A DNA stretch of 6,049 bases from Chloroflexota bacterium (GTDB lineage Bacteria; Chloroflexota; Chloroflexia; Thermomicrobiales; UBA6265), in the NCBI GenBank assembly GCA_023423795.1, contig JAFAEX010000203.1, positions 1-6,049 of the forward strand, written 5' to 3'. Position numbers and translations under genes: made by a program. The notes below the pieces were generated by a model. It was not told the DNA's origin and made no database searches. It saw only the letters and a list, made by a program, of their open reading frames with translations. Positions 1 to 6,006 of the stretch are shown here, piece after piece (within the stretch, counting starts at the first letter, position 1; every line of letters begins with the position of its first letter).

Positions 1-3
1 CTC

Positions 4-91
4 CGTCGTCATCCCGAGCGTGTCGAGGAACGTCGTCGTTCACGGATGCTGGCGACGAACGGGATCCCTCGACGCGGTCGGGATGACGACG
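4..91. repeat. Imperfect dispersed palindrome, copy 1, downstream of the solute-binding protein gene
   Basis: Two arms, 4-28 and 67-91, pair over 25 bp with 2 mismatches. The left arm contains GTCATCCCGAGC followed by GTCGAGG, the same core as the palindrome at 4351-4453. A smaller inner stem (CGTTC at 37-41 with GAACG at 57-61) lies in the loop. It begins 22 nt beyond the stop of the minus-strand binding-protein gene, so a transcript from that gene would end in a strong hairpin. There is no T-tract, so it is not a classical intrinsic terminator. It is best read as a REP-like or MITE-like dispersed element. Similar GTCATCCCGAGC repeats are, from general knowledge, common in many high-GC genomes, but the family here is not named. 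Confidence 0.8.
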
Positions 92-113
92 AGAGAAGCT
101 TGGAAACGCGCGC

Positions 114-1607
114 CTAGCTTCCGGCGAGGCGGGCGATCAGCGCCTTCGTGTTGTCCAGCGTGTCGTCGTAGCTTTCGCCCTGGTAGGGGATCAGCAGCAG
201 GCCGCTGAGGATGTTGGTCCACAACGTCTCGGTCGTGGCCAGCGCATCCTCGGGCGACAGGCCGCCGCTCAACGCCTGGTTGAGTTGCAGGCCGTAGACG
301 CCTTCGAGCGTCGTGTACCCCGGCGCCGGCGGGCGCACGATCTTTCCGTTCCCCTGCTGCATGATCTTGAGCTGCATGTCGAGGTACGGGTAGATCTCGT
401 TCAGTTCCGGGTCCGCGTAGAGCGAGGCTCGGGCGAAATCGCTGAACTGGTAGTTGTAGTCCGGCACCAGCGCCATCTTCTTCTGGGTCGCCGCGCTGCT
501 CGCCCACTTCACGAACTGCCAGGCATCGTCCTGGTTCGCCGACGAACCGGGGATGCCGAGGCTCCAGCCGCCGTGGCTGATGGTCTGCTCGGCGTCGTCG
601 CTCAGCTTCGGCAGCACCCCGTAGCCGAGGTGGTCCTGCACGACGGACGGCGTGCCGGTCATGTACCCGTCGTTCTTCACGAGGTAGAAGTAGGGCGTCC
701 ACCAGTAGAACAACCCGACGTCGCCCTGGGAGAACCGGGTGCCGGCGTCGAACCAGACGTAGTTGATCGCTTCCGGCGGCGAAAGATCGTAGAGCGACTT
801 GTAGAACGCCAGCGCCTCGGCGTTCTCGGGCGAGTTGATGGTCGGGGTGAAATCCCACGGCGCGTTCGGGAAGTTCGTGAACCAGCGTGCGCCGAAGCTG
901 GCCGCCAACTGGGAGTACATGTGGACGATCGGCACCGGCTGCGCCCCGCAGACGACGGTGCCGAACATGGTCTTGCCGTCGATCTCCTTGCCCTGCAGGC
1001 CGGCGGCGATCTCCCGATAGCGCTCCCACGTCCAGCCGGCGGCGTCGTCCGCATCGGTCGGCGGCGGCTCGATCCCCTCCGCCTCGAACACGTCCGTGCG
1101 GTAGACGACGCCCTGCCCGTAGGCGGCGATCGGCAGCGTCATCATCCGCCCGCGCCACGTGTTGAGCGAATAGAGGACCTCCGGGATGAAGTCCTCGATA
1201 TCGACGTCCGGGTCGCCGGCGATGTAGTCGTCCAGCGGCACGATCCATCCGTTGTCGCTGTAGGTGCCGGTCCACATCTGATCGACGGCGATCACGTCGG
1301 CGTCCGGCGTGTTGCTGACGAACGAGGTCGCGAGCCGGGCGTTCAGCGCATCGTAGGCGAGGTTCTCCATCGCCACGTCGATGCCGGTCTGCGCCGTGAA
1401 GTCGCCGAGCACCTTCTCGAGCGCGAACTGGTACGGGTCCCCGACGACCAGCACCCGGATCGTCCGGCCCGTCGATGGCGCCGCCGTCGCTTCGTCGGCC
1501 ACCGGCGTTTGCGCCGCCGCCGCGCGTGCTCCCAGCAATCCGGCGACGCCGCCCGCGCCCGCCTTGAGAAGATCGCGCCGGAATAGAGACGTGGTCCGCC
1601 CTGACAT
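114..1607 (-). CDS. Tat-exported extracellular solute-binding protein, family 1 (probable sugar ABC transporter)
   Basis: The 497-residue product is a substrate-binding protein of the MalE-like family 1 type, which captures a sugar or oligosaccharide outside the membrane and delivers it to an ABC permease. The N-terminus has a twin-arginine motif (FRRDLLK, residues 9-15), a hydrophobic Gly/Ala stretch and an Ala run ending near residue 32, the likely cleavage site. There is no lipobox Cys, so it appears to be released or held by other means. The mature part opens with a beta strand (IRVLVVGDP, 50-58), then a FTAQTGIDV segment (70-78) typical of the family, and an aromatic-rich YWWTPYFY (301-308) that may line a sugar site. 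The ATG at 1607 is chosen because GGAGGG (1615-1620) lies 7 nt upstream and the Tat signal starts there; the frame stays open 80 codons further upstream but that stretch is not protein-like. No permease or ATPase gene is adjacent. Family is confident; the substrate is unknown. Confidence 0.93.
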   Translation of the reverse strand: MSGRTTSLFRRDLLKAGAGGVAGLLGARAAAAQTPVADEATAAPSTGRTIRVLVVGDPYQFALEKVLGDFTAQTGIDVAMENLAYDALNARLATSFVSNTPDADVIAVDQMWTGTYSDNGWIVPLDDYIAGDPDVDIEDFIPEVLYSLNTWRGRMMTLPIAAYGQGVVYRTDVFEAEGIEPPPTDADDAAGWTWERYREIAAGLQGKEIDGKTMFGTVVCGAQPVPIVHMYSQLAASFGARWFTNFPNAPWDFTPTINSPENAEALAFYKSLYDLSPPEAINYVWFDAGTRFSQGDVGLFYWWTPYFYLVKNDGYMTGTPSVVQDHLGYGVLPKLSDDAEQTISHGGWSLGIPGSSANQDDAWQFVKWASSAATQKKMALVPDYNYQFSDFARASLYADPELNEIYPYLDMQLKIMQQGNGKIVRPPAPGYTTLEGVYGLQLNQALSGGLSPEDALATTETLWTNILSGLLLIPYQGESYDDTLDNTKALIARLAGS

Positions 1608-1721
1608 CACGATTCCCTCCGATGCCGTCGCGCGTCGATCGGTGCCCCTGCGTTCGGTGACTGCCGCGCCCTCCCTCCCTGACCCGCGGTCCTCGTGCTC
1701 ACGGATTAGCGTAGAAACGAC

Positions 1722-1733
1722 GCAATCGTTTGC
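1722..1733. promoter_or_regulatory. Putative LacI-family operator
   Basis: GCAATCGTTTGC on the plus strand (GCAAACGATTGC on the minus) is a near-perfect 12-bp palindrome with a central CG, matching the AAnCGnTT core seen in LacI/GalR-family operators. Only the two bases flanking the central CG break the symmetry. It lies about 115 nt upstream of the family 1 binding-protein start, where a sugar-responsive repressor could act. No LacI-family gene is in the window. Short motifs occur by chance, so this is suggestive only. Confidence 0.4.
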
Positions 1734-1874
1734 TCCGGCCGCTTCGACAGCGCCGGATTCCCGCCGCGTTGCGGGATCGACCTGGCTCCCATCGTAGTAC
1801 CGACCCCGGTGGGGCACAAGAGGACGGAAATCGGTTACCGGCAGCATTCACGAATCGTCGGTCATTGGAAATAC

Positions 1875-1880
1875 ATTATC
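1875..1880 (-). promoter_or_regulatory. Candidate -10 element for the family 1 binding-protein gene
   Basis: On the minus strand the sequence reads GATAAT, 5 of 6 matches to TATAAT, within one of the few AT-rich patches of the window. A TTGATT lies upstream, but only 13 nt away, which is short for a sigma-70 -35 spacing; a TGTATT just downstream would give 18 nt. The site lies directly after the upstream gene's terminator, a sensible place for a promoter, but the call is weak. Confidence 0.25.
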
Positions 1881-1897
1881 ACGCTTTCCAGGAAATC

Positions 1898-1932
1898 AAA
1901 ACGGGACGCGCGTCCTGCGAACGCGCGTCCCG
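1898..1932 (-). terminator. Rho-independent terminator of the ribose-type binding-protein gene
   Basis: Perfect 12-bp arms (CGGGACGCGCGT at 1902-1913 and its complement at 1921-1932) enclose a 7-nt loop. On the minus strand the stem is followed directly by TTTTGATTT, a modest U-tract. It begins 39 nt after the TAG stop at 1972-1974. Its orientation and position fit termination of the minus-strand transcript of the ribose-type binding protein. Confidence 0.85.
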
Positions 1933-1971
1933 CCGCTCGGCGTTGCCGGTAGCGGTTCCGTCCGGGAAATC

Positions 1972-3039
1972 CTACGCCTCCGGGGTTCCCTCGGCGCCGC
2001 CCTCCACCGGGAAGACGGTGTCGGCGAGCGTGGCCTCGATGTCGTTGACGTTCTCCGGCGTCACCAGGATCGTCGGCACCGAGGTCTCCTTCTCGACCTC
2101 TTCGCCGCGCAGGTGCTTGAGCGCGACCTCCATCGCGATCCGGCCCATGAGCACCGGCTGCTGCATCGAGGCGGCAACCAGCTTGCCTTCCTTGATCAAC
2201 TCGACCGTCTCCGGCGAGCCGTCGAAGGACGCGAAGACGATGTCGTCGGCCCGGCCCGACTCCTCGATCGCCGTCAGCGCGCCGAGGGCGGCCTCGTCGT
2301 GCTGGGTGAAGAAGCCGCGCGCGTCGGGGTTGGCCGAGAGCATGTCCGACGCCTGCATCTGCGCCTCGGCCCGGTTGTAGTCCTGGCTTTCGAGGAACTG
2401 GACGATGCTGCTGTTGCCCTCCTCGACCGCGCGGGTGATGCCCTTGGTGCGGTTCTGGCCGTTCACCCGCGCCTGGGAGATGGTGATCATCAGGACGTCG
2501 GCGCCCTCGAATCCCTTCTCCGCCATCTTCTCGACCATCACCTGGCCGGCTTCGTAGGCGCCCTGCTCGTTGGTCGAGATGACGAACGAGACGTACTCGC
2601 CCTCGTCGGTGCCGATGTCGGCGATCACGACCGGGACGTTGTTCTCCTGCGCCAGTTCGAGCACGGTCGGCGCGGACGCCGAGTCGGTCGGCGAGATGAT
2701 GATCATGTCCACGCCGGCGGTGATGGCGTCCTGCGCGTTCTGCAACTGCGTGCCAGCGTCGTTCTGCGAGTCGTAGCCGGTGACGGTGATCTTTGCGCCG
2801 GTCTCGGCCGAATCCCGCTCCGCCTGCTGCTCGATGCCGTCCGACAGGTACTTCCAGAACGGCAGGCTGAACGCCGGCGTCAGGTAGGCGATCTGGTACT
2901 CCTCGTCCTGCGCGAGGGTTCGGCCCGCGCCGAGCCCGCCGGCGGCCGGGAGGGCGACGCCGAGCGCGCCGGCAATCCGCATCGCATCGCGCCGGGACGC
3001 GCGACCGGCCAGCAGGTCGTGGGCAATCCGGGAAACCAT
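1972..3039 (-). CDS. Tat-exported ribose-type sugar-binding protein (periplasmic binding protein type 1 / Peripla_BP_4)
   Basis: The 355-residue product resembles RbsB and related pentose/hexose-binding proteins of ABC importers. A twin-arginine signal (SRRDAMR, residues 15-21) is followed by a hydrophobic Ala/Gly stretch ending near Ala43. The mature domain has family landmarks: PFW at 60-62 (RbsB has PFF in the sugar pocket), ISPTDS at 115-120, NVPVVIAD at 134-141, HDEAALGAL at 247-255, FDGSPE at 272-277 and QQP at 293-295. By eye, RbsB ligand residues Asp89, Asp215 and Gln235 correspond to Asp141, Asp273 and a Gln at 293/294, while Arg90 is Ile142 and Asn190 is His247, so the ligand may not be ribose. 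The ATG at 3039 is chosen over a TTG at 3060 because AAGGAG (3048-3053) lies 8 nt upstream. It lies 102 nt downstream of the CGNR gene and ends at a strong terminator, with no permease or ATPase nearby. On the minus strand a TTGATA (3140-3145), overlapping the CGNR stop, could be part of its own promoter, weakly. Confidence 0.94.
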   Translation of the reverse strand: MVSRIAHDLLAGRASRRDAMRIAGALGVALPAAGGLGAGRTLAQDEEYQIAYLTPAFSLPFWKYLSDGIEQQAERDSAETGAKITVTGYDSQNDAGTQLQNAQDAITAGVDMIIISPTDSASAPTVLELAQENNVPVVIADIGTDEGEYVSFVISTNEQGAYEAGQVMVEKMAEKGFEGADVLMITISQARVNGQNRTKGITRAVEEGNSSIVQFLESQDYNRAEAQMQASDMLSANPDARGFFTQHDEAALGALTAIEESGRADDIVFASFDGSPETVELIKEGKLVAASMQQPVLMGRIAMEVALKHLRGEEVEKETSVPTILVTPENVNDIEATLADTVFPVEGGAEGTPEA

Positions 3040-3141
3040 CGTAGACGCTCCTTCGCACAATTCCCGTCCGCCACCCCGGAATCGATCAGGGAGGACGCGC
3101 CACCGCGCCGGCGAGCAGGGGTATCGACCGCGCCTACACTA

Positions 3142-3762
3142 TCAAACTCCGCGATCCGGCGGGGATGACGGCGCGCCGCCGGACGCCCGGGCGCGCTCGC
3201 GGAACCGGCGGACCTTGTCCCGGTTGCCGCAGGTCAGGTCGTTGCACCAGCGGCGGGTGTTGCCGCGCGTCCGGTCGTGGAACGCCCAGCGGCAGCCGGG
3301 GTTGGCGCAGGTCTTGATCCGCGCCGGCGCGGTCTCCAGCATCTCGACCGCGGACGCCGCGATCTCGGCCATCGCCCAGCGCCAGCCCGGCTCGACCGGG
3401 GAAAGCGCCAGCCCGACCCGCCCGCCGTCGCGGCGCAGCACCCGCGTCGCCGGCGCGGCCAGCGCCGCCTCGACCACCGCGAGGTCGGCCGCCGGCCACG
3501 CATCGCCCGAGATCGTCGCCTCGACGATCGCGCGCACGGCCGCCCGCATCCGGCGCAGGTCCGCCAACGGCGGCGCATCGTCCCCGGCGTCCCATCCGTA
3601 GCGGGCCCGGAAGTCGTCCAGCCAGTCGGGATCGTCGAGGTGCTCGGTGCGGCGGCCGAACCCGTCCCACTGCTCGCTGTTGACCAGATCGAGCGCGGCC
3701 CAGTCCGTCCCGAAATCCTCGCCGGCGAACGCCCGGCCGGGTGATGACGCTGTAACCGCCAT
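3142..3762 (-). CDS. CGNR zinc-finger / ABATE-domain transcriptional regulator
   Basis: The 206-residue protein has the two-part build of the ABATE/CGNR family. The N-terminal domain starts around residue 21 with WAALDLVNSEQWDG, followed by the typical DWLDDF segment (46-51). The C-terminal zinc finger has Cys pairs at 152/157 and 173/178, the second continuing as the diagnostic CGNR (178-181), with a basic helix (KVRRFRERAR) after it. Family members are thought to be DNA-binding regulators with a ligand-sensing N-terminal domain. The ATG at 3762 is the first good start; only a weak GAGAAAG-like ribosome site precedes it. It is transcribed divergently from the RidA gene across a 121-bp region with a repeated CGTTAC/GTAACG motif, which suggests it regulates itself and RidA. 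The role is inferred from family and context; the inducer is unknown. Confidence 0.92.
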   Translation of the reverse strand: MAVTASSPGRAFAGEDFGTDWAALDLVNSEQWDGFGRRTEHLDDPDWLDDFRARYGWDAGDDAPPLADLRRMRAAVRAIVEATISGDAWPAADLAVVEAALAAPATRVLRRDGGRVGLALSPVEPGWRWAMAEIAASAVEMLETAPARIKTCANPGCRWAFHDRTRGNTRRWCNDLTCGNRDKVRRFRERARASGGAPSSPPDRGV

Positions 3763-3775
3763 TGACGCGCTTTCT

Positions 3776-3824
3776 CGTTACGGGTATCGTCTCCGTAACG
3801 TCTCCATGATGGTTTAGACGTTAC
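3776..3824. promoter_or_regulatory. Operator-like overlapping inverted repeats between the CGNR and RidA genes
   Basis: Three half-sites of alternating orientation occur: CGTTAC (3776-3781), GTAACG (3795-3800) and CGTTAC (3819-3824). They form two perfect inverted repeats sharing the middle half-site: CGTTACGG/CCGTAACG (8-bp arms, 9-bp spacer) and GTAACGTCT/AGACGTTAC (9-bp arms, 12-bp spacer). The block starts 14 bp upstream of the CGNR start and ends 60 bp upstream of the RidA start, the usual position for a divergent regulator's operator. That CGNR binds here is inference. No convincing -35/-10 pair was found. A role as an RNA hairpin is less likely, since the repeats sit between divergent genes. 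Confidence 0.7.
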
Positions 3825-3883
3825 CGCATGCGGCCCTCACGAGCAAGCGCCGCACAACGCCAGAAGATCCCGGAGGACAAGGC

Positions 3884-4318
3884 ATGGCAGGACGGGTCGA
3901 ACGCCTCAGCCCCGAGGGGATGCTGCAAAGCCCCGCCTTCTCCCAGGTGGTCACCGTCGAAGGCGCCACCCGCACGGTCTACGTCGGCGGGCAGGACGCG
4001 GTGGACGCCCAGGGCAATCTCGTCGGCGAGGGCGACATCGGCGCGCAGACGGCGCAGGCGATCGCCAACGTCGAACGGGCGCTGGCGGCGGCCGGGGCGG
4101 GGCTGGAGCACCTGATCAAGGTCACCATCTACGTGGTCGCCGGGCAATCCGTCCAGCCTGGGTTCCAGGCGTGGATGCGCGCCTGGGGCAACCGCGCGAC
4201 GCCGCCGGCGATCTCCGTCGTGTTCGTCGCCGGGCTCGGCCACCCCGGCTGGCTGGTCGAGATCGAGGGGGTGGCCGTGGTGCCCCTCGACGATTCCGGC
4301 CAACCGCTCGCCGGCTAA
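3884..4318 (+). CDS. RidA/YjgF/YER057c/UK114-family protein, atypical (catalytic Arg absent)
   Basis: The 144-residue product matches the RidA family in length and motifs: VYVGGQDAVDAQGN (32-45), a QTAQAIANVERAL helix (55-67), HLIKVTIYV (76-84) and the closing VEIEGVAVV (125-133). Archetypal RidA hydrolyses reactive 2-aminoacrylate and related imines made by PLP enzymes, using an Arg (Arg105 in E. coli) in a PARTT/PARSC-type motif. Here the equivalent segment reads PPAISVVFV (107-115), aligning Ile110 with that Arg, so classical imine deaminase activity is doubtful. It more likely belongs to one of the Rid subfamilies of unknown or specialised function, though the nearby Arg104 could matter. 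The ATG is well supported by GGAGG (3872-3876), 7 nt upstream. It is divergent from the CGNR regulator and followed by a large palindrome. Confidence 0.94.
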   Translation: MAGRVERLSPEGMLQSPAFSQVVTVEGATRTVYVGGQDAVDAQGNLVGEGDIGAQTAQAIANVERALAAAGAGLEHLIKVTIYVVAGQSVQPGFQAWMRAWGNRATPPAISVVFVAGLGHPGWLVEIEGVAVVPLDDSGQPLAG

Positions 4319-4350
4319 CCCGCTGGTCGGCGCGTTTCGGGACACCGCTG

Positions 4351-4453
4351 GCGCGACCCCGTCATCCCGAGCCCGTCGAGGCATCTCGTCGCCCTTCGAC
4401 GCCTCCACTCGGGAACGAGATGCCTCGACGGGCTCGGGATGACGGGGTCGCGC
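4351..4453. repeat. Perfect long palindrome, copy 2, downstream of the RidA gene
   Basis: The arms 4351-4389 and 4415-4453 are exact reverse complements over 39 bp, enclosing a 25-nt loop. The core GTCATCCCGAGC-cc-GTCGAGG is shared with copy 1 at the left edge of the window. It starts 32 nt after the RidA stop and ends 67 nt before the exporter gene, so it separates two transcription units and would fold into a very stable hairpin. There is no T-tract. Read as protein, its arms give the MPRRARDDGV-type peptides that appear as spurious predictions. It is likely a mobile or REP-like non-coding element; the perfect arms suggest recent insertion or conversion between arms. Confidence 0.92.
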
Positions 4454-4520
4454 TCGGGACAACGAATCGAGAGCCGCCGCTGTTGGGGAACGCGCCCCGA
4501 ACGCGCAACGAGGTGGACCC

Positions 4521-5453
4521 GTGGCAACGATGCAGACCATGATCGTCGGTCGCGCGCCCGGGAAAACCTCGCGCGCCATTCCCCGGGTGAGCGTCCGGAC
4601 GGCGAGCAACCTCGTGCCGCCCGCGGCCTACGTGGTGGCCGGCATCGTCTCGGCGCAGGTCGGCGCATCGGTCGCCAAGAACCTGTTCGCCACGCTTGGC
4701 CCGATGGCGACTGTGTCGCTGCGGACGCTCTTCGCCGCGCTGATCCTGCTGCTGGTCTGGCGACCGGGCGTACGGGGCCGCTCCCGCGCCGACCTGATGG
4801 CGTCGCTGGCGCTGGGAGCCGCGCTTGCCGGGCTGAGCCTGTGCTTCTACCCGGCGCTGGAGCGCATCCCCCTCGGCGTCGCCGTGGCCCTGTCCTTCGC
4901 CGGTCCGCTCGGCATCGCCCTCGTCGGCTCGCGCCGCCGGCTGGACGTCCTCTGGGGCGTGCTGGCCGTCGCCGGCATCCTCATCCTGAGCCCCATCGGC
5001 GGCGCGGTCGATCCGCTCGGCGGCGCGCTCGCGCTGCTGGCCGGCGCGTTCTGGGCGGGCTACATCCTGCTGAGCGCGCGCATCGGCCGGTCGTCGCCGG
5101 GCGGTGGCGGCCTGGCGATGGCGATGGTCGCCGCCGCCGTCGTCACCCTCCCGTTCGGCATCGCCGCCGGGGAGCGCATCGCCGCCGACCCGCGGTTGCT
5201 GCTCCCCGCGCTCGCGGTCGGGTTGCTGTCGTCGGTCGTCCCCTTTTCGCTGGAACTGGAAGCGCTGCGCCGCATCCCCGTCCGGGTGTTCGGCGTGCTG
5301 ATGAGTCTCGAACCGGCAGTCGCCGCCGTCGTTGGCCTCGTCGTCCTCGGCGAAACGCTCGGGCTGCGCGAAGCGGCCGCGATCGGGCTGGTGGTGGCGG
5401 CGAGCATCGGCGCCACCCGGACCGCCGATCCCGGCCACGGCAAATCCGCATAG
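4521..5453 (+). CDS. rhtA: RhtA-like DMT-family (EamA) inner-membrane exporter, probable threonine/homoserine efflux
   Basis: The 310-residue membrane protein has about ten predicted hydrophobic segments (roughly 33-56, 63-80, 93-110, 117-136, 142-160, 165-186, 198-214, 228-243, 256-278, 285-299) and two EamA repeats. It follows remembered E. coli RhtA closely in conserved stretches: QVGASVAKNLF (46-56), IPLGVAVALSFAGPLGIAL (116-134), VPFSLELEALRRIPVR (240-255) and SLEPAVAAVVGLVVLGETL (262-280). RhtA exports threonine and homoserine, so the same role is likely, though substrate ranges vary in DMT exporters. The GTG at 4521 is chosen because GAGGTGG (4510-4516) lies just upstream; ATG codons at 4530 and 4539 are less well placed. 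The N-terminus is about 20 residues longer than in E. coli. It forms a likely operon with the next gene, 23 nt downstream. Confidence 0.9.
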   Translation: MATMQTMIVGRAPGKTSRAIPRVSVRTASNLVPPAAYVVAGIVSAQVGASVAKNLFATLGPMATVSLRTLFAALILLLVWRPGVRGRSRADLMASLALGAALAGLSLCFYPALERIPLGVAVALSFAGPLGIALVGSRRRLDVLWGVLAVAGILILSPIGGAVDPLGGALALLAGAFWAGYILLSARIGRSSPGGGGLAMAMVAAAVVTLPFGIAAGERIAADPRLLLPALAVGLLSSVVPFSLELEALRRIPVRVFGVLMSLEPAVAAVVGLVVLGETLGLREAAAIGLVVAASIGATRTADPGHGKSA

Positions 5454-5476
5454 ACGCCCGTGAAAGGACACGCCGC

Positions 5477-5803
5477 ATGATCGCCCGCATCTGGCGCGGG
5501 GAAACGCGCGCCGAACACGCCGACGCCTACCTCGCCTACCTCGAGCAAACCGGGCTGCCCGGCTACGCGGCCACGCCCGGCAACCGCGGCGTCCGCGTGC
5601 TGCGCCGCGTCCACGATGGCCGCGCCGAGTTCGTGCTCGTCACCTTCTGGGACTCCGAGGACGCCATCCGCGCCTTCGCCGGCCCGGACATCGAGGCGGC
5701 GGTCTACTACCCAGAGGACGACGCCTACCTGCTCCACAAGGAGCCGACCGTCGCCCACTTCGACCTCGCCTGGTCGCACGACGGCCTCCCCGCCCCGGCC
5801 TGA
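5477..5803 (+). CDS. Small dimeric alpha/beta-barrel protein (antibiotic biosynthesis monooxygenase-like)
   Basis: The 108-residue product looks like a single ferredoxin-like alpha/beta-barrel domain of the ABM/DUF type. It starts with MIARIWRGETRAEHADAYLA (strand plus helix), has a central strand pair (GVRVLRRVHDGRAEFVLVTF, 38-57), an acidic WDSEDAIRAFAGPD helix (58-71), then YYPEDDAYL (77-85). Such proteins act as dimers, either as cofactor-free oxygenases or as uncharacterised stress proteins; WDSEDAIRAFAGPD with YYPEDD is typical of the latter group. AAAGGA (5463-5468) lies 8 nt before the ATG. The open frame runs far upstream of this start, but that part is an out-of-frame shadow of the exporter gene. 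Co-transcription with the exporter is likely. The biochemical role is unknown. Confidence 0.85.
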   Translation: MIARIWRGETRAEHADAYLAYLEQTGLPGYAATPGNRGVRVLRRVHDGRAEFVLVTFWDSEDAIRAFAGPDIEAAVYYPEDDAYLLHKEPTVAHFDLAWSHDGLPAPA

Positions 5804-5840
5804 GCACGGCGGCAGGAGCGGCCATCGCACGCCGGATCGG

Positions 5841-5987
5841 CGCCGGCCGTTGCTGCCCGGCACGAATCCCGGCAAGATAGCGAACGCGGGAGCGATCCGG
5901 CCTCGGGCGCCGCCCGTGGAAGATGGCGGGTACGCAAGAAATCCGGCCATCGCCGCCCGCCCGGGGATGATGGCGGTTGCCAAAACA
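5841..5987. repeat. Degenerate ~46-bp tandem repeats in the 3' non-coding region
   Basis: Units 5895-5940 and 5941-5987 both start ATCCGGCC and both carry a (G/C)CCCG...GA(A/T)GATGGCGG segment; by eye they are about three-quarters identical allowing one 1-base shift. A third, more diverged unit appears at about 5841-5894 (GCCGGCC ... GCAAGATAGCG), and a partial one may start near 5988 (GTCCGGGCATCGG). No convincing gene overlaps. The following 62 bases hold the palindrome at 6007-6026. Confidence 0.5.
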
Positions 5988-6006
5988 GTCCGGGCATCGG
6001 TGAAGC

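Larger units (their letters stand above)
1608..1971. other. 364-bp intergenic region between the two binding-protein genes
   Basis: No gene is supported here. From right to left on the minus strand it holds the terminator of the ribose-type binding protein (1898-1932), an AT-rich candidate promoter around 1875-1880, about 270 nt of leader, a LacI-family-type operator motif (1722-1733), and the ribosome-binding site at 1615-1620. The arrangement argues that the downstream binding-protein gene is transcribed and regulated on its own rather than by read-through. Confidence 0.7.

Noticed and set aside
285..1586. 433-codon open frame on the plus strand opposite the family 1 binding protein
   Set aside because: It is Arg/Val/His/Leu-rich with no domain, and mirrors a clearly real minus-strand gene; long antisense frames are expected at this GC content.
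1608..1847. N-terminal extension of the family 1 binding protein by 80 codons
   Set aside because: The Tat signal and the GGAGGG site place the start at 1607; the upstream stretch is Arg/Gly/Ala-rich and contains the operator-like motif.
3062..3141. Possible terminator between the CGNR gene and the ribose-type binding protein
   Set aside because: GC-rich partial pairings exist but there is no clean stem and no T-tract.
2113..3168. 351-codon plus-strand frame opposite the ribose-type binding protein
   Set aside because: Biased Arg/Leu/Val/Asp composition, no motifs, and overlaps a well-supported gene.
3821..4609. 262-codon minus-strand frame spanning the RidA gene and the palindrome
   Set aside because: It includes translated palindrome arms (MPRRARDDGV-type peptide), a known source of spurious proteins, and is antisense to RidA.
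4362..5471. 369-codon minus-strand frame opposite the exporter
   Set aside because: Low-complexity Arg/Gln/Asp/Gly/Ala composition, with no membrane or domain signal; a shadow of rhtA.
4439..5476. Upstream extension of the small alpha/beta-barrel gene
   Set aside because: This is an out-of-frame reading of the exporter gene, rich in Arg/Pro/Gly; the true start at 5477 has its own ribosome site.
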